Assembly (NCBI RefSeq): GCF_003264935.1 | Contig: NZ_QLOE01000001.1 | Location: 144,501 to 208,500 of the forward strand | Source of the DNA: Methanothermobacter tenebrarum | Lineage (GTDB): Archaea; Methanobacteriota; Methanobacteria; Methanobacteriales; DSM-23052 | DNA: 64,000 nt | Direction: 5' to 3' | Shown: positions 1 through 9,944 of the stretch, piece after piece | Layout of the letters: every line of letters starts with the position of its first letter | Numbering within the stretch: position 1 is the stretch's first letter | The notes under the pieces: generated by a model | Databases searched by the model: none | What the model was told of the DNA's origin: nothing | Seen by the model: only the letters and a program-made list of their open reading frames with translations | Made by a program: the position numbers and the translations under genes

Positions 1-720
1 AAGATCAACAGAATCAACATCCACCCCAAGCTCCCTTTTAAGGGATGTGGCCCCTTCACGGAACTCTTCAGGGAACAAGTCCACGTCAACGTTCGTATCT
101 ATCCCTATACCCACAACAATATATTCTATGGTGTTAAAACGAGCATGAGCCTCCGTCAATATACCGCAAACCTTCTTGTCCCCGATAAGTATATCATTGG
201 GCCATTTTATCCCAACATCTAAACCAAACTCCCTCTTAAGGGTTTTAGCAACTGCAACACCGGTTACGAGGGTTAAATGGGGGGCCTTAGCCGGTGGTAT
301 CTCTGGCCTTAATATTATTGACATCCATATACCGCCACGGGGTGATATCCACTTTTTACCCCGCCTACCCCGACCCCTTGTCTGGGTCTTTGCTATGACA
401 ACAGTACCCTCACTAGCATCATCTTCTGCGAGCTCTTTAGCTATAATATTGGTGGAGTCAACCTCATCAAAACAATAGATCTCTCTACCAATATAACGTG
501 TCTCCAAGCCCTCCTTTATCTTAGATGGTGATAGATCATCACTTGGCTCCTTTAACCGGTACCCTTCATCTGATTTCTCAAACTTATAACCCCTATCCTC
601 AAGGATCTTAAGTATTTCCAAGACTTTATCAGGTTCAAGGCCTAATTTTGACGCCATCTCACCTACAGATGCGAATTTTTCCCTGTTTTCATAGAGGAAC
701 TCAAGAACTTTATAATTCAT
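1..720 (-). CDS. birA: Biotin--protein ligase/repressor BirA (5' part, truncated by window edge)
   Basis: Biotinyl-protein ligase that would charge the biotin carrier subunit of pyruvate carboxylase (not in the window). The 240 visible residues show an N-terminal helix-turn-helix (about 1-55), then the ligase core: DEVDSTN (85-91), the biotinyl-AMP loop GRGRRGK (116-122) and KWPND (172-176). The HTH makes it the bifunctional repressor-ligase type. ATG at 720 lies directly after the pycA stop, so the two genes are co-transcribed and probably translationally coupled. The C-terminus lies beyond position 1. The birA-pycA pairing is known in M. thermautotrophicus. Confidence 0.93.
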   Translation of the reverse strand, partial: MNYKVLEFLYENREKFASVGEMASKLGLEPDKVLEILKILEDRGYKFEKSDEGYRLKEPSDDLSPSKIKEGLETRYIGREIYCFDEVDSTNIIAKELAEDDASEGTVVIAKTQTRGRGRRGKKWISPRGGIWMSIILRPEIPPAKAPHLTLVTGVAVAKTLKREFGLDVGIKWPNDILIGDKKVCGILTEAHARFNTIEYIVVGIGIDTNVDVDLFPEEFREGATSLKRELGVDVDSVDL

Positions 721-2202
721 CTATAACACCTTTTTATTGGATGCCATATAATTTCCTATTGCCGCTGAAATCGCGGCAACCTTCTTTGAAGGCAGGAATG
801 TTGATTGTAACCTGGTTACCATCTCTTTGTCCTCGATAACTATCCTCTTCATTTCTTCTTCTATCTGCTTCCTATGATGGTCTACAAAGTGTGTGTGGAG
901 TTCGCCCCTATTGAAGGCCTCGTTCCTCATTATAGCTTTATGGAATGGTATGGTGGTCTTAACACCCAATATTATATACTCTGCAAGGGCTCTTTTCATC
1001 CTTTCAATGGCCTCTGCACGGTCACGACCCCATACTATAAGCTTTGATATCATTGAATCATAGTAGCTTGGTATCTCATAATTCATATAAACGCCACTGT
1101 CAACCCTAACCCCTATACCACCAGGTGACCTATAACCTGTTATCCTACCTGGTGTCGGCTTGAAATCTGATAGGGGATCCTCAGCGTTTATACGACATTC
1201 AATAGCATGACCTCTTATAGTTATTTCATCTTGCGAACAGCAGAGTTCTTCGCCGGCGGCGATCCTTATCTGTTCCTTCACTATGTCCACACCTGTTATG
1301 ACCTCTGTTATGGGATGTTCTACTTGCACTCTTGTGTTCATTTCAAGGAAATAGAAATCCCCATTGGAATATAGGAATTCAACAGTACCGGCATTAGTAT
1401 AACCTATATGCTTAGCGGCTCTGACAGCCGCCGCACCCATTTTCTCCCTGAGTTCGGGCGTCATTATAGGTGAGGGTGCCTCCTCTATCAATTTTTGGTG
1501 CCTGCGCTGTATTGAACACTCCCTTTCATTAAGGTGTATTATGTTCCCATGTTCGTCTGCCAGCACCTGGAATTCAATGTGCCTAGGCTTTTCAAGGTAC
1601 TTCTCTATATAAACAGTGGGGTCCCCAAAGGCTGATGATGCTACTGATTGTGTGGATTCGATGGCCCTTACAAGTTCGTCTTCCTCATAGACTGTTCTCA
1701 TACCTATACCACCGCCCCCGGCGGATGCTTTTACTATGACGGGGTAGCCTATTTCCTCGGCGATTTTAATGGCTTTTTCAGCATCCTTCACGCCCTCCAC
1801 CGTACCGGGGACCACGGGGACCTTGGCCTTTTTCATGAGTTTCCTCGCCCTTATCTTGTCGCCCATGGCCTCAATAACTGAACTTTTTGGGCCTATGAGT
1901 TTTATTCCATGTTTTTCGCATTCCATGCCAAGTTTTGGGTTTTCGGCTAGGAAACCGTAACCTGGGTGTATGGCCTCTGCACCAGATTTTTCGGCTATGT
2001 CTATTATTTTATCCACTCTTAGGTAGCTTTCGGATGGTGTTGAACCGCCAAGGGGGTGTGATTCATCAGCGTAACGTGCGAATAATGAATTTTTATCAGC
2101 GTCTGAGTATATGGCGACACTTTTAATATTCAGTTCTCTGCACGCTCTCATAACCCTTATGGCTATTTCACCACGGTTTGCAATGAGAACCTTGTTGAAC
2201 AT
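721..2202 (-). CDS. pycA: Pyruvate carboxylase subunit A (biotin carboxylase)
   Basis: ATP-dependent carboxylation of biotin on the partner subunit PycB; together they make oxaloacetate from pyruvate for the incomplete reductive TCA pathway of methanogens. The 493 residues show the biotin carboxylase layout: N-terminal fold starting [18 protein letters not shown]-grasp glycine loop [12 protein letters not shown] (about 158-169), [10 protein letters not shown] (228-237) and [11 protein letters not shown] (287-297). The ORF opens four codons earlier at 2214, but a GAGGTG site sits at the right distance only for ATG 2202, which also fits the family N-terminus. pycB is not in the window. The short divergent region 2203-2312 should hold its promoter. 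Confidence 0.95.
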   Translation of the reverse strand: MFNKVLIANRGEIAIRVMRACRELNIKSVAIYSDADKNSLFARYADESHPLGGSTPSESYLRVDKIIDIAEKSGAEAIHPGYGFLAENPKLGMECEKHGIKLIGPKSSVIEAMGDKIRARKLMKKAKVPVVPGTVEGVKDAEKAIKIAEEIGYPVIVKASAGGGGIGMRTVYEEDELVRAIESTQSVASSAFGDPTVYIEKYLEKPRHIEFQVLADEHGNIIHLNERECSIQRRHQKLIEEAPSPIMTPELREKMGAAAVRAAKHIGYTNAGTVEFLYSNGDFYFLEMNTRVQVEHPITEVITGVDIVKEQIRIAAGEELCCSQDEITIRGHAIECRINAEDPLSDFKPTPGRITGYRSPGGIGVRVDSGVYMNYEIPSYYDSMISKLIVWGRDRAEAIERMKRALAEYIILGVKTTIPFHKAIMRNEAFNRGELHTHFVDHHRKQIEEEMKRIVIEDKEMVTRLQSTFLPSKKVAAISAAIGNYMASNKKVL

Positions 2203-2312
2203 GGATAAACACACCTCATATTGATTCCTTAATGGATAAATTTTGTGAAGATATTATTTAATAGTTTCCTTGATAGAATATGATTAAGGGGAATCTAATT
2301 ATAGGATCTGAC

Positions 2313-2957
2313 ATGGAGTATAGGATATTAAAGAAGCGGCATCTTGAAATTTTACTTGAGAAGGTACCGGATTATGCTAGTCCTAAGGCGGGTTTGGAAC
2401 AGTATAAGACACCATCAGCTATCGCTGCGGACATTTTATGGTTTGCATATAATCTTGGTGATATTCATGGCAAACATGTTATGGACCTAGCCTGTGGCAC
2501 TGGCATATTTGCTATTGGAGCTGCCATTCTAGGAGCTGGGAAGGTTTTCGCCGTGGACATTGACAAGGAAGCCTTAGAGGTTGCTGTTGGGGCGGCCGAA
2601 GAATTGGGTGTTGCTGATAGGATACAATTCATAGAGGCTGATATAAGGGATAGTATCATGGAACTTTCAAGATTAAAGGTTGATACTTTGATCCAGAACC
2701 CACCATTCGGGTCCCAGAGGATGGTTAAGCGTGGTGCTGATAGGATTTTTATTGAAGGATCCCTTAGAATTTCCCCGGTTGTTTATTCATTCCATATGAT
2801 GGGATCTGAAGATTTTGTCACAGGATATTTTGAAAGAATTGGTGGAAAAATAACCCATAAATTATATTATAGGTTCCCCATACCAAGAATATACAATTTC
2901 CACAAAAAGGATTTTAAAGTTGTTGATGTTATCGTCTTGAGGATTATAAGAACCTAA
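2313..2957 (+). CDS. METTL5-like N6-adenine RNA methyltransferase
   Basis: Class I SAM-dependent methyltransferase of 214 residues: SAM loop DLACGTGIFAIGA (from about 58) and the amino-methyltransferase motif NPPFG (about 129-133), typical of N6-adenine enzymes. The N-terminal block LEQYKTPSAIAADILW is characteristic of the METTL5 family, which methylates small-subunit rRNA in eukaryotes; that the archaeal protein does the same is inference. An upstream ATG at 2280 has no ribosome binding site, while AGGAT precedes ATG 2313. Divergent from pycA. Confidence 0.8.
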   Translation: MEYRILKKRHLEILLEKVPDYASPKAGLEQYKTPSAIAADILWFAYNLGDIHGKHVMDLACGTGIFAIGAAILGAGKVFAVDIDKEALEVAVGAAEELGVADRIQFIEADIRDSIMELSRLKVDTLIQNPPFGSQRMVKRGADRIFIEGSLRISPVVYSFHMMGSEDFVTGYFERIGGKITHKLYYRFPIPRIYNFHKKDFKVVDVIVLRIIRT

Positions 2958-3077
2958 TTCTTGGGAAGCTCCCCTATTAGCTGGCTTTAATGGGGATTGT
3001 CCCCCAATCCAAAGTTTTACTCTCACAACATCTAGATCCAAAATTTAGGGGGGATCTAGCAAAAAAAGTTTTTCTTG

Positions 3078-3124
3078 TTATATATAAAATGGCCTTATGA
3101 TTGTTATGAAAATATTTATAAAAG
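3078..3124 (+). promoter_or_regulatory. Tandem TATA boxes at the head of the ribosomal superoperon
   Basis: Two strong archaeal TATA elements lie in the AT-rich gap before the first gene: GTTATATATAAAATGG near 3078-3092 and TATTTATAAAAG at 3113-3124. The second is centred about 27 nt before ATG 3145, so a transcript from it would be leaderless or nearly so; the first would give a leader of about 35 nt. A purine-rich stretch before the first box could be its BRE. The call rests on spacing and composition only. Confidence 0.6.
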
Positions 3125-3144
3125 ATGAAAATAGAGATTAATAG

Positions 3145-3954
3145 ATGTATAAAAGATGTTTATCCATATTCATCCCAGACACCTTAACAGAGGAGACAAG
3201 GGATCCTAAAATAAAAACATATAAGGTTGGTATAATAGGCCGGGCAGCGGCCATATTCAGAGTCGATGAGATCATAATCTACAGGGATGAAGGTAAGGGT
3301 GAGGCAAAGTTTATTAAGGATATCCTAGCTTATATGGATACACCCCAATACCTTCGAAGGAAGGTTTTCCCTTTAACACCTAACTTGAAGCATGTGGGTG
3401 TGCTCCCACCACTTCGAACCCCACATCATCCAATAGGCAAACCACAAGTTGGCGAATACAGACAAGGACTCACCATCAAGAGGACCAGAAGGGGGACTAT
3501 AGTCGATATAGGGGCCGACAGGCCAGCCTTAACCAGGGAAAAGCTTACAGTGAACAAGATACTAACATTCAAAGTAATAAAGTATGGTAAGAATATAATA
3601 GTAGAACCAGAGGAACCAGAAGATGTGTACTGGGGATACAAGGTAAAGGATACGGGTAAAAGCCTAGAAGAGGCTCTGAAATCTGAAAGGAAGGATGTTG
3701 TCATAGCAACATCCAAGTATGGCGCGCCCCTTACTTCTATTCTAGATGAAGTAAAATCCAGATTAGAAAAAGCCCATGAAGTGGCTATTTTATTCGGAGG
3801 TCCTTACAAGGGGTTACCAAAAACGATCAAAGCAGACTTCACCTTAAATACGATCCCAGACCAGGGAACCGAAACAGTAAGGACCGAGGAAGCTGTACTA
3901 GCAACTTTATCAATATTTAACATAATAGGAAAAATCCAATCAGAGGAGGTATAA
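3145..3954 (+). CDS. SPOUT-class RNA methyltransferase (DUF171 / MTH1 family)
   Basis: Homologue of M. thermautotrophicus MTH1, a structurally known SPOUT protein, and of human SPOUT1/C9orf114. 269 residues. The block from about 65 (MDTPQYLRRKVFPLTP, then PPLRTPHHP) and the C-terminal knot region with ILFGGPYKGLP and GTETVRTEEAVLATL are near-diagnostic. An OB-like insertion follows the TPHHP block. It is expected to methylate rRNA; the exact target is not readable here. First gene of the superoperon, 4 nt before rpl3, so likely co-regulated with ribosome synthesis. Confidence 0.9.
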   Translation: MYKRCLSIFIPDTLTEETRDPKIKTYKVGIIGRAAAIFRVDEIIIYRDEGKGEAKFIKDILAYMDTPQYLRRKVFPLTPNLKHVGVLPPLRTPHHPIGKPQVGEYRQGLTIKRTRRGTIVDIGADRPALTREKLTVNKILTFKVIKYGKNIIVEPEEPEDVYWGYKVKDTGKSLEEALKSERKDVVIATSKYGAPLTSILDEVKSRLEKAHEVAILFGGPYKGLPKTIKADFTLNTIPDQGTETVRTEEAVLATLSIFNIIGKIQSEEV

Positions 3955-3958
3955 TCTA

Positions 3959-4972
3959 ATGGCTAGACATCATCAACCAAGAAAAGGATCACTAGCATAC
4001 AGTCCAAGGAAAAGGGCTGCGAAGGAAACACCCAGGATAAAATCCTGGCCAAAAGTCCAAGAGTTGAAACCACTAGCCTTCGCCGGTTACAAAGCCGGGA
4101 TGACCCACATCACAATGGTGGATAATAGGAAAAATTCGCCCACAGAGGGCATGGAGATCACAACACCAGTCACAGTAATAGAAACTCCACCAATCACTGT
4201 AATGGGAGTTAGAGCCTATGAAAAGACCAGCAGAGGACTCAGGACACTAGCAGATGTCCTAGCCGATAACCTGAAAGAAGATCTTGAAAGGAAAATATCC
4301 ACACCAGGAGACAACTACAACAAGGACGCGGCCATCCAAAAAATAGAAGACAACATGGACTACATCCAAGAGATAAGAATATTAGTACATACTAACCCTA
4401 GACTAGCAGCACTGCCAAAAAAGAAACCAGAAATCTTCGAATGCGCCATAGGCGGTGAAAACATCCAAGAAAAACTAGAATATGCACTAGAATTACTTGG
4501 AGAGGACATCAAAGTAAGTGACGTGTTCTCAGAAGGAGAATACATTGATTCAATAGCAGTGACCAAAGGCAAAGGATTCCAAGGGCCAGTGAAAAGATGG
4601 GGTATCAGGATACAGTATGGTAAAGCAGCTAGAAGCAGCAAAGGAAGACACATAGGATCTCTAGGCCCATGGACGCCTTCAAGGACAATGTGGACAGTCC
4701 CACAAGCAGGGCAAATGGGCTACCATAGGAGGACAGAATACAACAAGAAAATACTCAAAATAGGAGAAGCCTCAGAAGCAGACCAAATAAACCCAAAAGG
4801 CGGATTCATAAGGTACGGGCTCATAAAAAACGACCACATCCTCCTAAAAGGTTCAGTACCAGGCCCAGCCAAGAGGCTGATAATCTTGAGAAAAGCCATA
4901 AGGGCGCCTGAAAAGGGTGTTGAAGCACCCCAAGTAACATATATAAGCACAGCATCAAAACAAGGCACCTAA
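3959..4972 (+). CDS. rpl3: Ribosomal protein uL3
   Basis: Large-subunit protein that reaches toward the peptidyl transferase centre. 337 residues with the long archaeal/eukaryal N-terminal extension beginning [20 protein letters not shown]. The conserved core near 190-250 includes [15 protein letters not shown] and a Gly/Trp-rich section [23 protein letters not shown] just before the ATG serves as ribosome binding site. Opens the S10-type cluster; rpl4 follows almost at once. Confidence 0.97.
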   Translation: MARHHQPRKGSLAYSPRKRAAKETPRIKSWPKVQELKPLAFAGYKAGMTHITMVDNRKNSPTEGMEITTPVTVIETPPITVMGVRAYEKTSRGLRTLADVLADNLKEDLERKISTPGDNYNKDAAIQKIEDNMDYIQEIRILVHTNPRLAALPKKKPEIFECAIGGENIQEKLEYALELLGEDIKVSDVFSEGEYIDSIAVTKGKGFQGPVKRWGIRIQYGKAARSSKGRHIGSLGPWTPSRTMWTVPQAGQMGYHRRTEYNKKILKIGEASEADQINPKGGFIRYGLIKNDHILLKGSVPGPAKRLIILRKAIRAPEKGVEAPQVTYISTASKQGT

Positions 4973-4991
4973 AATGCCGGACGTGGTTCAC

Positions 4992-5765
4992 ATGAAGATT
5001 AAAGTTTACTCACTAGATGGAGAACCAGTAGACGAGATTAAACTACCTAAAATATTCAGTGAAGAATATAGACCAGACCTCATAAAAAGGGCAGTCATAT
5101 CAGCACAAACAGCAAGAATACAACCATGGGGTTCAGATCCCATGGCCGGCAAAAGAACCTCAGCAGAATCCTATGGCGCCGGCCGGGGAATCGCAATGGT
5201 ACCCCGAATAAAAGGCGGTCAAAGAGCAGCATTCGTCCCCCAAGCCGTCGGGGGGAGGAAGGCACACCCCCCAAAACCATACAAAAACTACCATGAAAGG
5301 ATAAACACGAAAGAAAGACGCCTAGCCATCAGATCGGCCATAGCAGCAACAGCCAACAGAGAACTAGTCAAGAAGAGGGGGCACATCATAGACAAAATCC
5401 CAGAAATCCCACTAGTAGTAGATGACGAACTCTCAAAGATCAAAAAGACAAAAGAGACAAGAAAAATATTCAAAAAACTAGGAATAATAGATGATATAAT
5501 AAGGGCGAAAGAGGGTAGAAAGATAAGAGCCGGGAAAGGTAAGATGAGGGGTAGAAAATACAGAACACCAAAAGGGCCCCTCATAGTAGTACATGATGAT
5601 AAAGGCATAAGATTAGGCGCGAGAAACCATCCAGGCATAGACATAGTAAGAGTGGAAAACCTAAACGCAGAACTATTAGCGCCAGGCACACACCCTGGCA
5701 GACTAACAGTATACACAAAATCTGCCATAGAAAAACTTGACAAACTATTCAAAATAGGGGTGTAA
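4992..5765 (+). CDS. rpl4: Ribosomal protein uL4
   Basis: Lines the exit tunnel of the large subunit. 257 residues from [10 protein letters not shown]; the family block [19 protein letters not shown] and the internal loop [20 protein letters not shown] are present, then a Lys/Arg-rich C-terminal half. An in-frame ATG at 4974 would add six residues right after the rpl3 stop, but relatives begin at MKIKVYS; neither start has a strong ribosome binding site, so the start is the only doubt. Confidence 0.95.
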   Translation: MKIKVYSLDGEPVDEIKLPKIFSEEYRPDLIKRAVISAQTARIQPWGSDPMAGKRTSAESYGAGRGIAMVPRIKGGQRAAFVPQAVGGRKAHPPKPYKNYHERINTKERRLAIRSAIAATANRELVKKRGHIIDKIPEIPLVVDDELSKIKKTKETRKIFKKLGIIDDIIRAKEGRKIRAGKGKMRGRKYRTPKGPLIVVHDDKGIRLGARNHPGIDIVRVENLNAELLAPGTHPGRLTVYTKSAIEKLDKLFKIGV

Positions 5766-5770
5766 AGAGA

Positions 5771-6031
5771 ATGGACCCATACAAGATCATAATAAAACCC
5801 CATGTAACAGAAAAAACTATGAACCTAATAGATCAAAATAATGAATTAACATTCATAGTCAACAGGGGAAGTAACAGATCAGAGATAAAAACGGCCTTTG
5901 AAGAACTTTTCGCCGTGAAAGTTGAAAGAGTTAACACACAAATCACACATAAAGGCGAGAAAATAGCATATATAAAATTAGCCAAAGAACACAACGCAGA
6001 GGACATAGCAGTTAAACTAGGCGTATTCTAA
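5771..6031 (+). CDS. rpl23: Ribosomal protein uL23
   Basis: 86-residue exit-tunnel protein forming part of the docking site for signal recognition particle and nascent-chain factors. The signature IIIKPHVTEKTMNLI starts at about residue 6, and the core FEELFAVKVERVNTQIT follows. Short archaeal form without an N-terminal extension. Starts 5 nt after the rpl4 stop within the same operon. Confidence 0.95.
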   Translation: MDPYKIIIKPHVTEKTMNLIDQNNELTFIVNRGSNRSEIKTAFEELFAVKVERVNTQITHKGEKIAYIKLAKEHNAEDIAVKLGVF

Positions 6032-6055
6032 TCTACACGAAGGGGGAGTAATAAT

Positions 6056-6766
6056 ATGGGTAAAAGAGTAAGATCACAGAGGCTTGGGAGGGGAACACCA
6101 ACATATAGGAGTGCCTCCCACCGATTCAAGGCAAAAATAAGATACAAATCCCAAGAAGAAACCTTGAAGGGTAAAGTAGTTGATATAATCCACGACCCTG
6201 GGAGAACAGCCCCCATAGCCAAGATAGAGTATGAAAACGGCGAAGAAGACTACATACTAGCACCAGAGAGTATTAGAGTCGGGGAAGAAGTATACCATGG
6301 AACCTCAGCACCGATAAAACCAGGTAACGTCCTAGAACTCGGAGAAATCCCAGAGGGAACGCCAATCTACAACATAGAAAACCAACCAGGGGATGGTGGG
6401 AAACTCGTAAGATCATCAGGCACTTACGCTTCACTAATCACCCACGACATCGACAAAGTAGTTATAGAATTACCATCAGGAGAACTGAAAGCCCTAAACC
6501 CAAAATGTAAGGCCACAATTGGCGTAGTGGCCGGTGGAGGGCGTAGAGAAAAACCATTCCTCAAAGCAGGTAAAAAATATCATGCTCTCAAAGCCAAGGG
6601 TAAAAAATCTGTCGTGGTGAGAGGCGTTGCAATGAACGCCGTAGACCACCCACACGGTGGAGGTAACAGACAACACCCAGGCAAACCCACAACAGTATCG
6701 AAACACGCGCCACCAGGAAGAAAAGTTGGTTCAATCGCAGCTAAAAGAACCGGGAAAAGAAGATAA
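6056..6766 (+). CDS. rpl2: Ribosomal protein uL2
   Basis: Subunit-association and peptidyl-transferase-region protein, 236 residues. The OB/SH3 core is followed by the highly conserved C-terminal block [15 protein letters not shown] near residues 195-210, whose histidine lies close to the active centre. Preceded by GGGGGAGT at a good distance. The basic tail KRTGKRR ends 22 nt before the TTG start of rps19. Confidence 0.97.
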   Translation: MGKRVRSQRLGRGTPTYRSASHRFKAKIRYKSQEETLKGKVVDIIHDPGRTAPIAKIEYENGEEDYILAPESIRVGEEVYHGTSAPIKPGNVLELGEIPEGTPIYNIENQPGDGGKLVRSSGTYASLITHDIDKVVIELPSGELKALNPKCKATIGVVAGGGRREKPFLKAGKKYHALKAKGKKSVVVRGVAMNAVDHPHGGGNRQHPGKPTTVSKHAPPGRKVGSIAAKRTGKRR

Positions 6767-6788
6767 AAAAAGTGTTGGAGGTGAGTTA

Positions 6789-7199
6789 TTGGCACGTAGA
6801 GAATTCAGCTACAGAGGTTACCGATTAGACGAATTACAGAAAATGCCCCTAGATGACGTGATAAAACTATTCCCATCCAGACAAAGAAGATCCCTAAAAA
6901 GGGGATTCTTACCAAGACAAAAAAAATTATTGGAAAAGGTAAGAAAAGTTAAAAAAGAGGCGGAAAAGGGTGGAAAACAGCCCATTATAAGAACCCACTG
7001 CAGGGACATGATAATACTCCCAGAGATGGTGGGTTTAACCTTTGGAATACATAATGGGAAAGACTTCGTAGAAGTGAAAATCCAACCAGAGATGATAGGA
7101 CATTACCTTGGAGAATTCGCACCAACAAGGAAAAAAGTTGAACACGGAGACCCAGGAATGGGCGCAACCAGATCATCCATGTTCGTTCCTCTGAAATAA
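6789..7199 (+). CDS. rps19: Ribosomal protein uS19 (TTG start)
   Basis: Small-subunit head protein, 136 residues in the archaeal form. The frame is open back to an ATG at 6657 inside rpl2, but the family starts at (M)[10 protein letters not shown], encoded here from TTG 6789, and GGAGGTGA at 6777-6784 sits 4 nt before it. That ribosome binding site decides the start. The conserved [15 protein letters not shown] lies near the C-terminus. Overlap with rpl2 seen in a naive ORF call is therefore not real. Confidence 0.95.
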   Translation: MARREFSYRGYRLDELQKMPLDDVIKLFPSRQRRSLKRGFLPRQKKLLEKVRKVKKEAEKGGKQPIIRTHCRDMIILPEMVGLTFGIHNGKDFVEVKIQPEMIGHYLGEFAPTRKKVEHGDPGMGATRSSMFVPLK

Positions 7200-7215
7200 A
7201 ATGGGAGACAATAAA

Positions 7216-7677
7216 ATGGCCAAGATCAAATACGCTTATAAAGTAGAAGATGAAGCCAAAATAGCGAAGGCAACCGGGTTCAGACTCCAAATCTCCCCAA
7301 AACATGCAGTAGAGATCTGCAGAGAACTCAAAGGCATGAAACTAGAAGAAGCCAAAGAATACCTCAAAGAAGTCATCCAAATGAAACGACCAGTACCATT
7401 CAAAAGATACAACAGGAAAGTAGGACACCGCAGAGGACTCAAAGGATGGGACAGTGGCAGATACCCAGTCAAAGCAGCCAAACACATACTAAAAGTCCTC
7501 GAGAATGCAGAGGCAAACGCAGAATACAAAGGATTAGACGCAGAGAACCTGAAAATAATCCACATATCAAGTCACAGGGGACAACCAATAAGAGGATGGA
7601 TCCCAAGGGCATTCGGGAGAGCCACACCATTCAACAGGCCAACAACACACATCCAAGTAGTACTAGGGGAGGCTTAA
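7216..7677 (+). CDS. rpl22: Ribosomal protein uL22
   Basis: Exit-tunnel protein with a long beta hairpin, 153 residues. The archaeal pattern [11 protein letters not shown]/…[11 protein letters not shown] and the hairpin section [21 protein letters not shown] are seen (family features; sequence shown here in pieces). ATG 7201 directly after rps19 would add five residues, but TGGGAG lies between it and ATG 7216, and relatives start at MAKIKYAY, so 7216 is preferred. Confidence 0.94.
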   Translation: MAKIKYAYKVEDEAKIAKATGFRLQISPKHAVEICRELKGMKLEEAKEYLKEVIQMKRPVPFKRYNRKVGHRRGLKGWDSGRYPVKAAKHILKVLENAEANAEYKGLDAENLKIIHISSHRGQPIRGWIPRAFGRATPFNRPTTHIQVVLGEA

Positions 7678-7681
7678 TCCA

Positions 7682-8401
7682 ATGATCGAAAAAGACTTCG
7701 TCACAGAAGGCCTTAGAAGGACAAAAATCGACGAATACTTAGAAAAGGAACTTGAAAGAGCAGGTTATGGTGGTATGGACATACAAGTAACCCCACTAGG
7801 TACCATGGTAGTGGTCTATGCTGAAAGACCAGGAATGGTAATCGGACGAGGAGGTAAAACAGTCAGGGCCATAACCCAGAAACTCAAAAACAAGTTCAAA
7901 CTAGAAAACCCCCAAGTAGAAGTTAAAGAAGTTGAAGTACCCGAATTAAACCCGAAGATAATGGCCCATAAGATCGCTGCCATGCTCCAGAGGGGCATGC
8001 ACTTCAGGAGAGTGGCCTACACCGCCATGAGGAGGATAATGGCCGCCGGCGCCCAAGGAGTTGAGATAACAATCTCAGGGAAGATAAGGGGTGCCAGGGC
8101 AGCCATGGCCAAATTCACAGATGGTTATATTAAAAAGTGTGGCGAACCAGCCATAGAATTTGTCAAAGAAGGATTCGCCACAGTACAATTAAAACCCGGA
8201 GTACTTGGGGTCTACGTGCGTATAATGCCCCCAGATGCTAAACTACCCGATGACGTGGAGATTAAAACACCAAAAATTGAAGAAAAAGCCACAGAAGAAG
8301 AACCAGAGGAAGTAGAGGAAGAGTTGGAAGAACTAGAAGAGGAAGTAGAGGAAGAGTTAGAAGAACTAGAAGAGGAAGTGGAAGAAGCTAAAAAAGAGTG
8401 A
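7682..8401 (+). CDS. rps3: Ribosomal protein uS3 with acidic C-terminal tail
   Basis: mRNA entry-channel protein of the small subunit. 239 residues: an N-terminal KH domain with the loop VIGRGGKTVRAIT (about 56-68), then the C-terminal S3 domain with GAQGVEITISGKIRGARAA. The last 35 or so residues are almost all Glu, Val and Leu, built from an 11-residue repeat. The body is normal for the family; the acidic tail is unusual in its regularity and is treated as a separate repeat feature. Confidence 0.96.
   Translation: MIEKDFVTEGLRRTKIDEYLEKELERAGYGGMDIQVTPLGTMVVVYAERPGMVIGRGGKTVRAITQKLKNKFKLENPQVEVKEVEVPELNPKIMAHKIAAMLQRGMHFRRVAYTAMRRIMAAGAQGVEITISGKIRGARAAMAKFTDGYIKKCGEPAIEFVKEGFATVQLKPGVLGVYVRIMPPDAKLPDDVEIKTPKIEEKATEEEPEEVEEELEELEEEVEEELEELEEEVEEAKKE
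8306..8390 (+). repeat. 33-bp tandem repeat encoding the rps3 acidic tail
   Basis: Two nearly identical 33-bp units (8306-8338 and 8339-8371, differing at about one base) and a third partial unit (8372-8390) encode EEVEEELEELE repeats at the uS3 C-terminus. The period is a multiple of three, so unit number could change without a frameshift. The near identity at the DNA level suggests recent duplication. Confidence 0.85.
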
Positions 8402-8407
8402 TTAAAA

Positions 8408-8602
8408 ATGGCCATCCTAAAAAGTGATGAGATAAGGGAGATGGACACTGAAGAACTTTATAAAAAATTAGATGAACTGAAAGCAGAATATTCAAAATAC
8501 CTATCTAAAAGCGCGGCTACAGGAGCCCCTGAAAGCCCTGGTAAAATGCGCGAACTTAGAAGGACGATAGCAAGAGTTCTCACGATAATGAAAGAAAAGT
8601 AG
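8408..8602 (+). CDS. rpl29: Ribosomal protein uL29
   Basis: Two-helix large-subunit protein near the tunnel exit. 64 residues with the signature LRRTIARVLTIMKEK at the C-terminus and the N-terminal helix EIREMDTEELYKKLDEL. Starts 6 nt after rps3. Length and composition are typical for archaea. Confidence 0.94.
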   Translation: MAILKSDEIREMDTEELYKKLDELKAEYSKYLSKSAATGAPESPGKMRELRRTIARVLTIMKEK

Positions 8603-8614
8603 AAGGAGACATAA

Positions 8615-8920
8615 ATGAAAATCTGCGAGGTATGCGGTCTTCCAAAGGAATTATGCGTTTGTGAAGAGATAGCGAGAGAAATACAGAGAGTAAAAGTGTA
8701 CACAGTGAGAAGGAGATTCGGGAAGATCATGACAATAATCGAGGGCATCAACGAACAAGAAATAGACATAAAAGATCTCACAAAGACGCTAAAAGCCAAA
8801 TGCGCATGTGGGGGAACAGCCAAAGAAGGTAGAATAGAATTACAAGGAGACCATAAAAAAAAGGTCAAAAAAGTTTTAGTCGAATTAGGCTTCTCCCCAG
8901 ACACCATAGAGATAAGATGA
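8615..8920 (+). CDS. Translation initiation factor aIF1 (SUI1)
   Basis: Promotes accurate start-codon selection on the small subunit. 101 residues: an N-terminal CxxC-xn-CxC segment (CEVCGLPKELCVC) that may bind zinc, then the SUI1 fold with the GKIMTIIEGI strand, KAKCACGGTAKEGRIELQGD and VKKVLVELGF. Located between rpl29 and the RNase P gene as in other Methanobacteriales. ATG is preceded by AAGGAGAC, and its stop overlaps the next start as ATGA. Confidence 0.93.
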   Translation: MKICEVCGLPKELCVCEEIAREIQRVKVYTVRRRFGKIMTIIEGINEQEIDIKDLTKTLKAKCACGGTAKEGRIELQGDHKKKVKKVLVELGFSPDTIEIR

Positions 8921-9198
8921 TAACACCAAGAAACGTATTTAGACATGAACTCATAGGCCTAAAAGTCAAAGTAGCAGAAAGCCCACACAAAGACTTCAAA
9001 GGTCTCAAGGGCAAAGTCATCGACGAAACAAAAAACACACTCAAAATAGAACTAAAAGATGGAAAAGAGATCATAATACCCAAGAACGTGGCAAAATTCC
9101 ACTTCAAATTACCAGACGGCCAAGTAGTGGAAATAGACGGGCGAATAATAGTAGGCCGTCCAGAAGAACGGATAAAAAAGAAATTTAAAAAAATTTAA
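8917..9198 (+). CDS. rnp1: RNase P protein component 1 (Rpp29/Pop4 family)
   Basis: Protein subunit of archaeal RNase P, which matures the 5' end of tRNAs; it has an Sm-like beta barrel. 93 residues starting MITPRNVFRHELIGLKVKV, with KGLKGKVIDETKNTLKIEL and IIIPKNVAKFHFKLPDG, all family hallmarks. Start overlaps the aIF1 stop by 4 nt, implying translational coupling. Confidence 0.93.
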   Translation: MITPRNVFRHELIGLKVKVAESPHKDFKGLKGKVIDETKNTLKIELKDGKEIIIPKNVAKFHFKLPDGQVVEIDGRIIVGRPEERIKKKFKKI

Positions 9199-9211
9199 TG
9201 GGTGATAGTAG

Positions 9212-9532
9212 ATGATCGGCATCGACGTCCCAGAACCAAAATCAAAATGTAACGATCCTAATTGTCCATTCCATGGTAACCTAAAGGTTAGGGGCAGAAT
9301 ACTAGAAGGTATAGTAACTAGTGACAAGGCAGAAAGGACAGTTACGGTAGAAAGAAGCTACTACCAGTTCCTGCCAAAATATGAAAGATATGAGAAGAGA
9401 AGATCAAAGATCAAAGCCCACAAACCCGACTGCATCGACGTTAAAATTGGGGACACGGTAAAGATTGCAGAATGCAGACCCCTAAGCAAAACAAAAAGTT
9501 TCGTTGTAGTTGAAGTGAAGGGAGAGAAATAA
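9212..9532 (+). CDS. rps17: Ribosomal protein uS17
   Basis: OB-fold small-subunit protein binding 16S rRNA helices 7 and 11. 106 residues with [19 protein letters not shown] near residue 13 and [21 protein letters not shown] near 75. GGGTGATAGTAG precedes the ATG. The Cys pair in CNDPNC is typical of archaeal and eukaryal homologues. Confidence 0.96.
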   Translation: MIGIDVPEPKSKCNDPNCPFHGNLKVRGRILEGIVTSDKAERTVTVERSYYQFLPKYERYEKRRSKIKAHKPDCIDVKIGDTVKIAECRPLSKTKSFVVVEVKGEK

Positions 9533-9533
9533 T

Positions 9534-9932
9534 ATGAAGGCCATAGCAGCAAATGTCACCAGGGCACTGCCCGTAGGCGCGACACTACACTGCGCAGACA
9601 ACACAGGAGCCCGAGAACTTGAAATAATAGCAGTTAAAGGTTACAAAGGTGTTCGAAGAAGGCTCCCAGCAGCTGGCGTAGGTGACATGATAGTGGTCTC
9701 AGTGAAAAAGGGTACCGCAGACATGCGAAGAGAAGTCCTAAACGCGGTCATAATAAGGCAAAAAAAAGAGTACAAAAGGCCAGACGGGCTAAGGGTCAAA
9801 TTCGAGGATAACGCCGCTGTCATCGTAAACCCAGATGGGAGCCTGAAAGGTTCGGAGATAAGAGGGCCCGTAGCGAAAGAAGCGGCCACAAGATGGCCTA
9901 GCATAGGCAGCGCAGCCAGCATAATAGTATAA
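9534..9932 (+). CDS. rpl14: Ribosomal protein uL14
   Basis: Large-subunit interface protein, 132 residues in a beta-barrel fold. [20 protein letters not shown] (about 16-35) and [20 protein letters not shown] are diagnostic, and the C-terminus [22 protein letters not shown] is the usual archaeal ending. Starts one base after the rps17 stop (TAATATG), so translation is probably coupled. Confidence 0.96.
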   Translation: MKAIAANVTRALPVGATLHCADNTGARELEIIAVKGYKGVRRRLPAAGVGDMIVVSVKKGTADMRREVLNAVIIRQKKEYKRPDGLRVKFEDNAAVIVNPDGSLKGSEIRGPVAKEAATRWPSIGSAASIIV

Positions 9933-9944
9933 TAGGTGATAATA

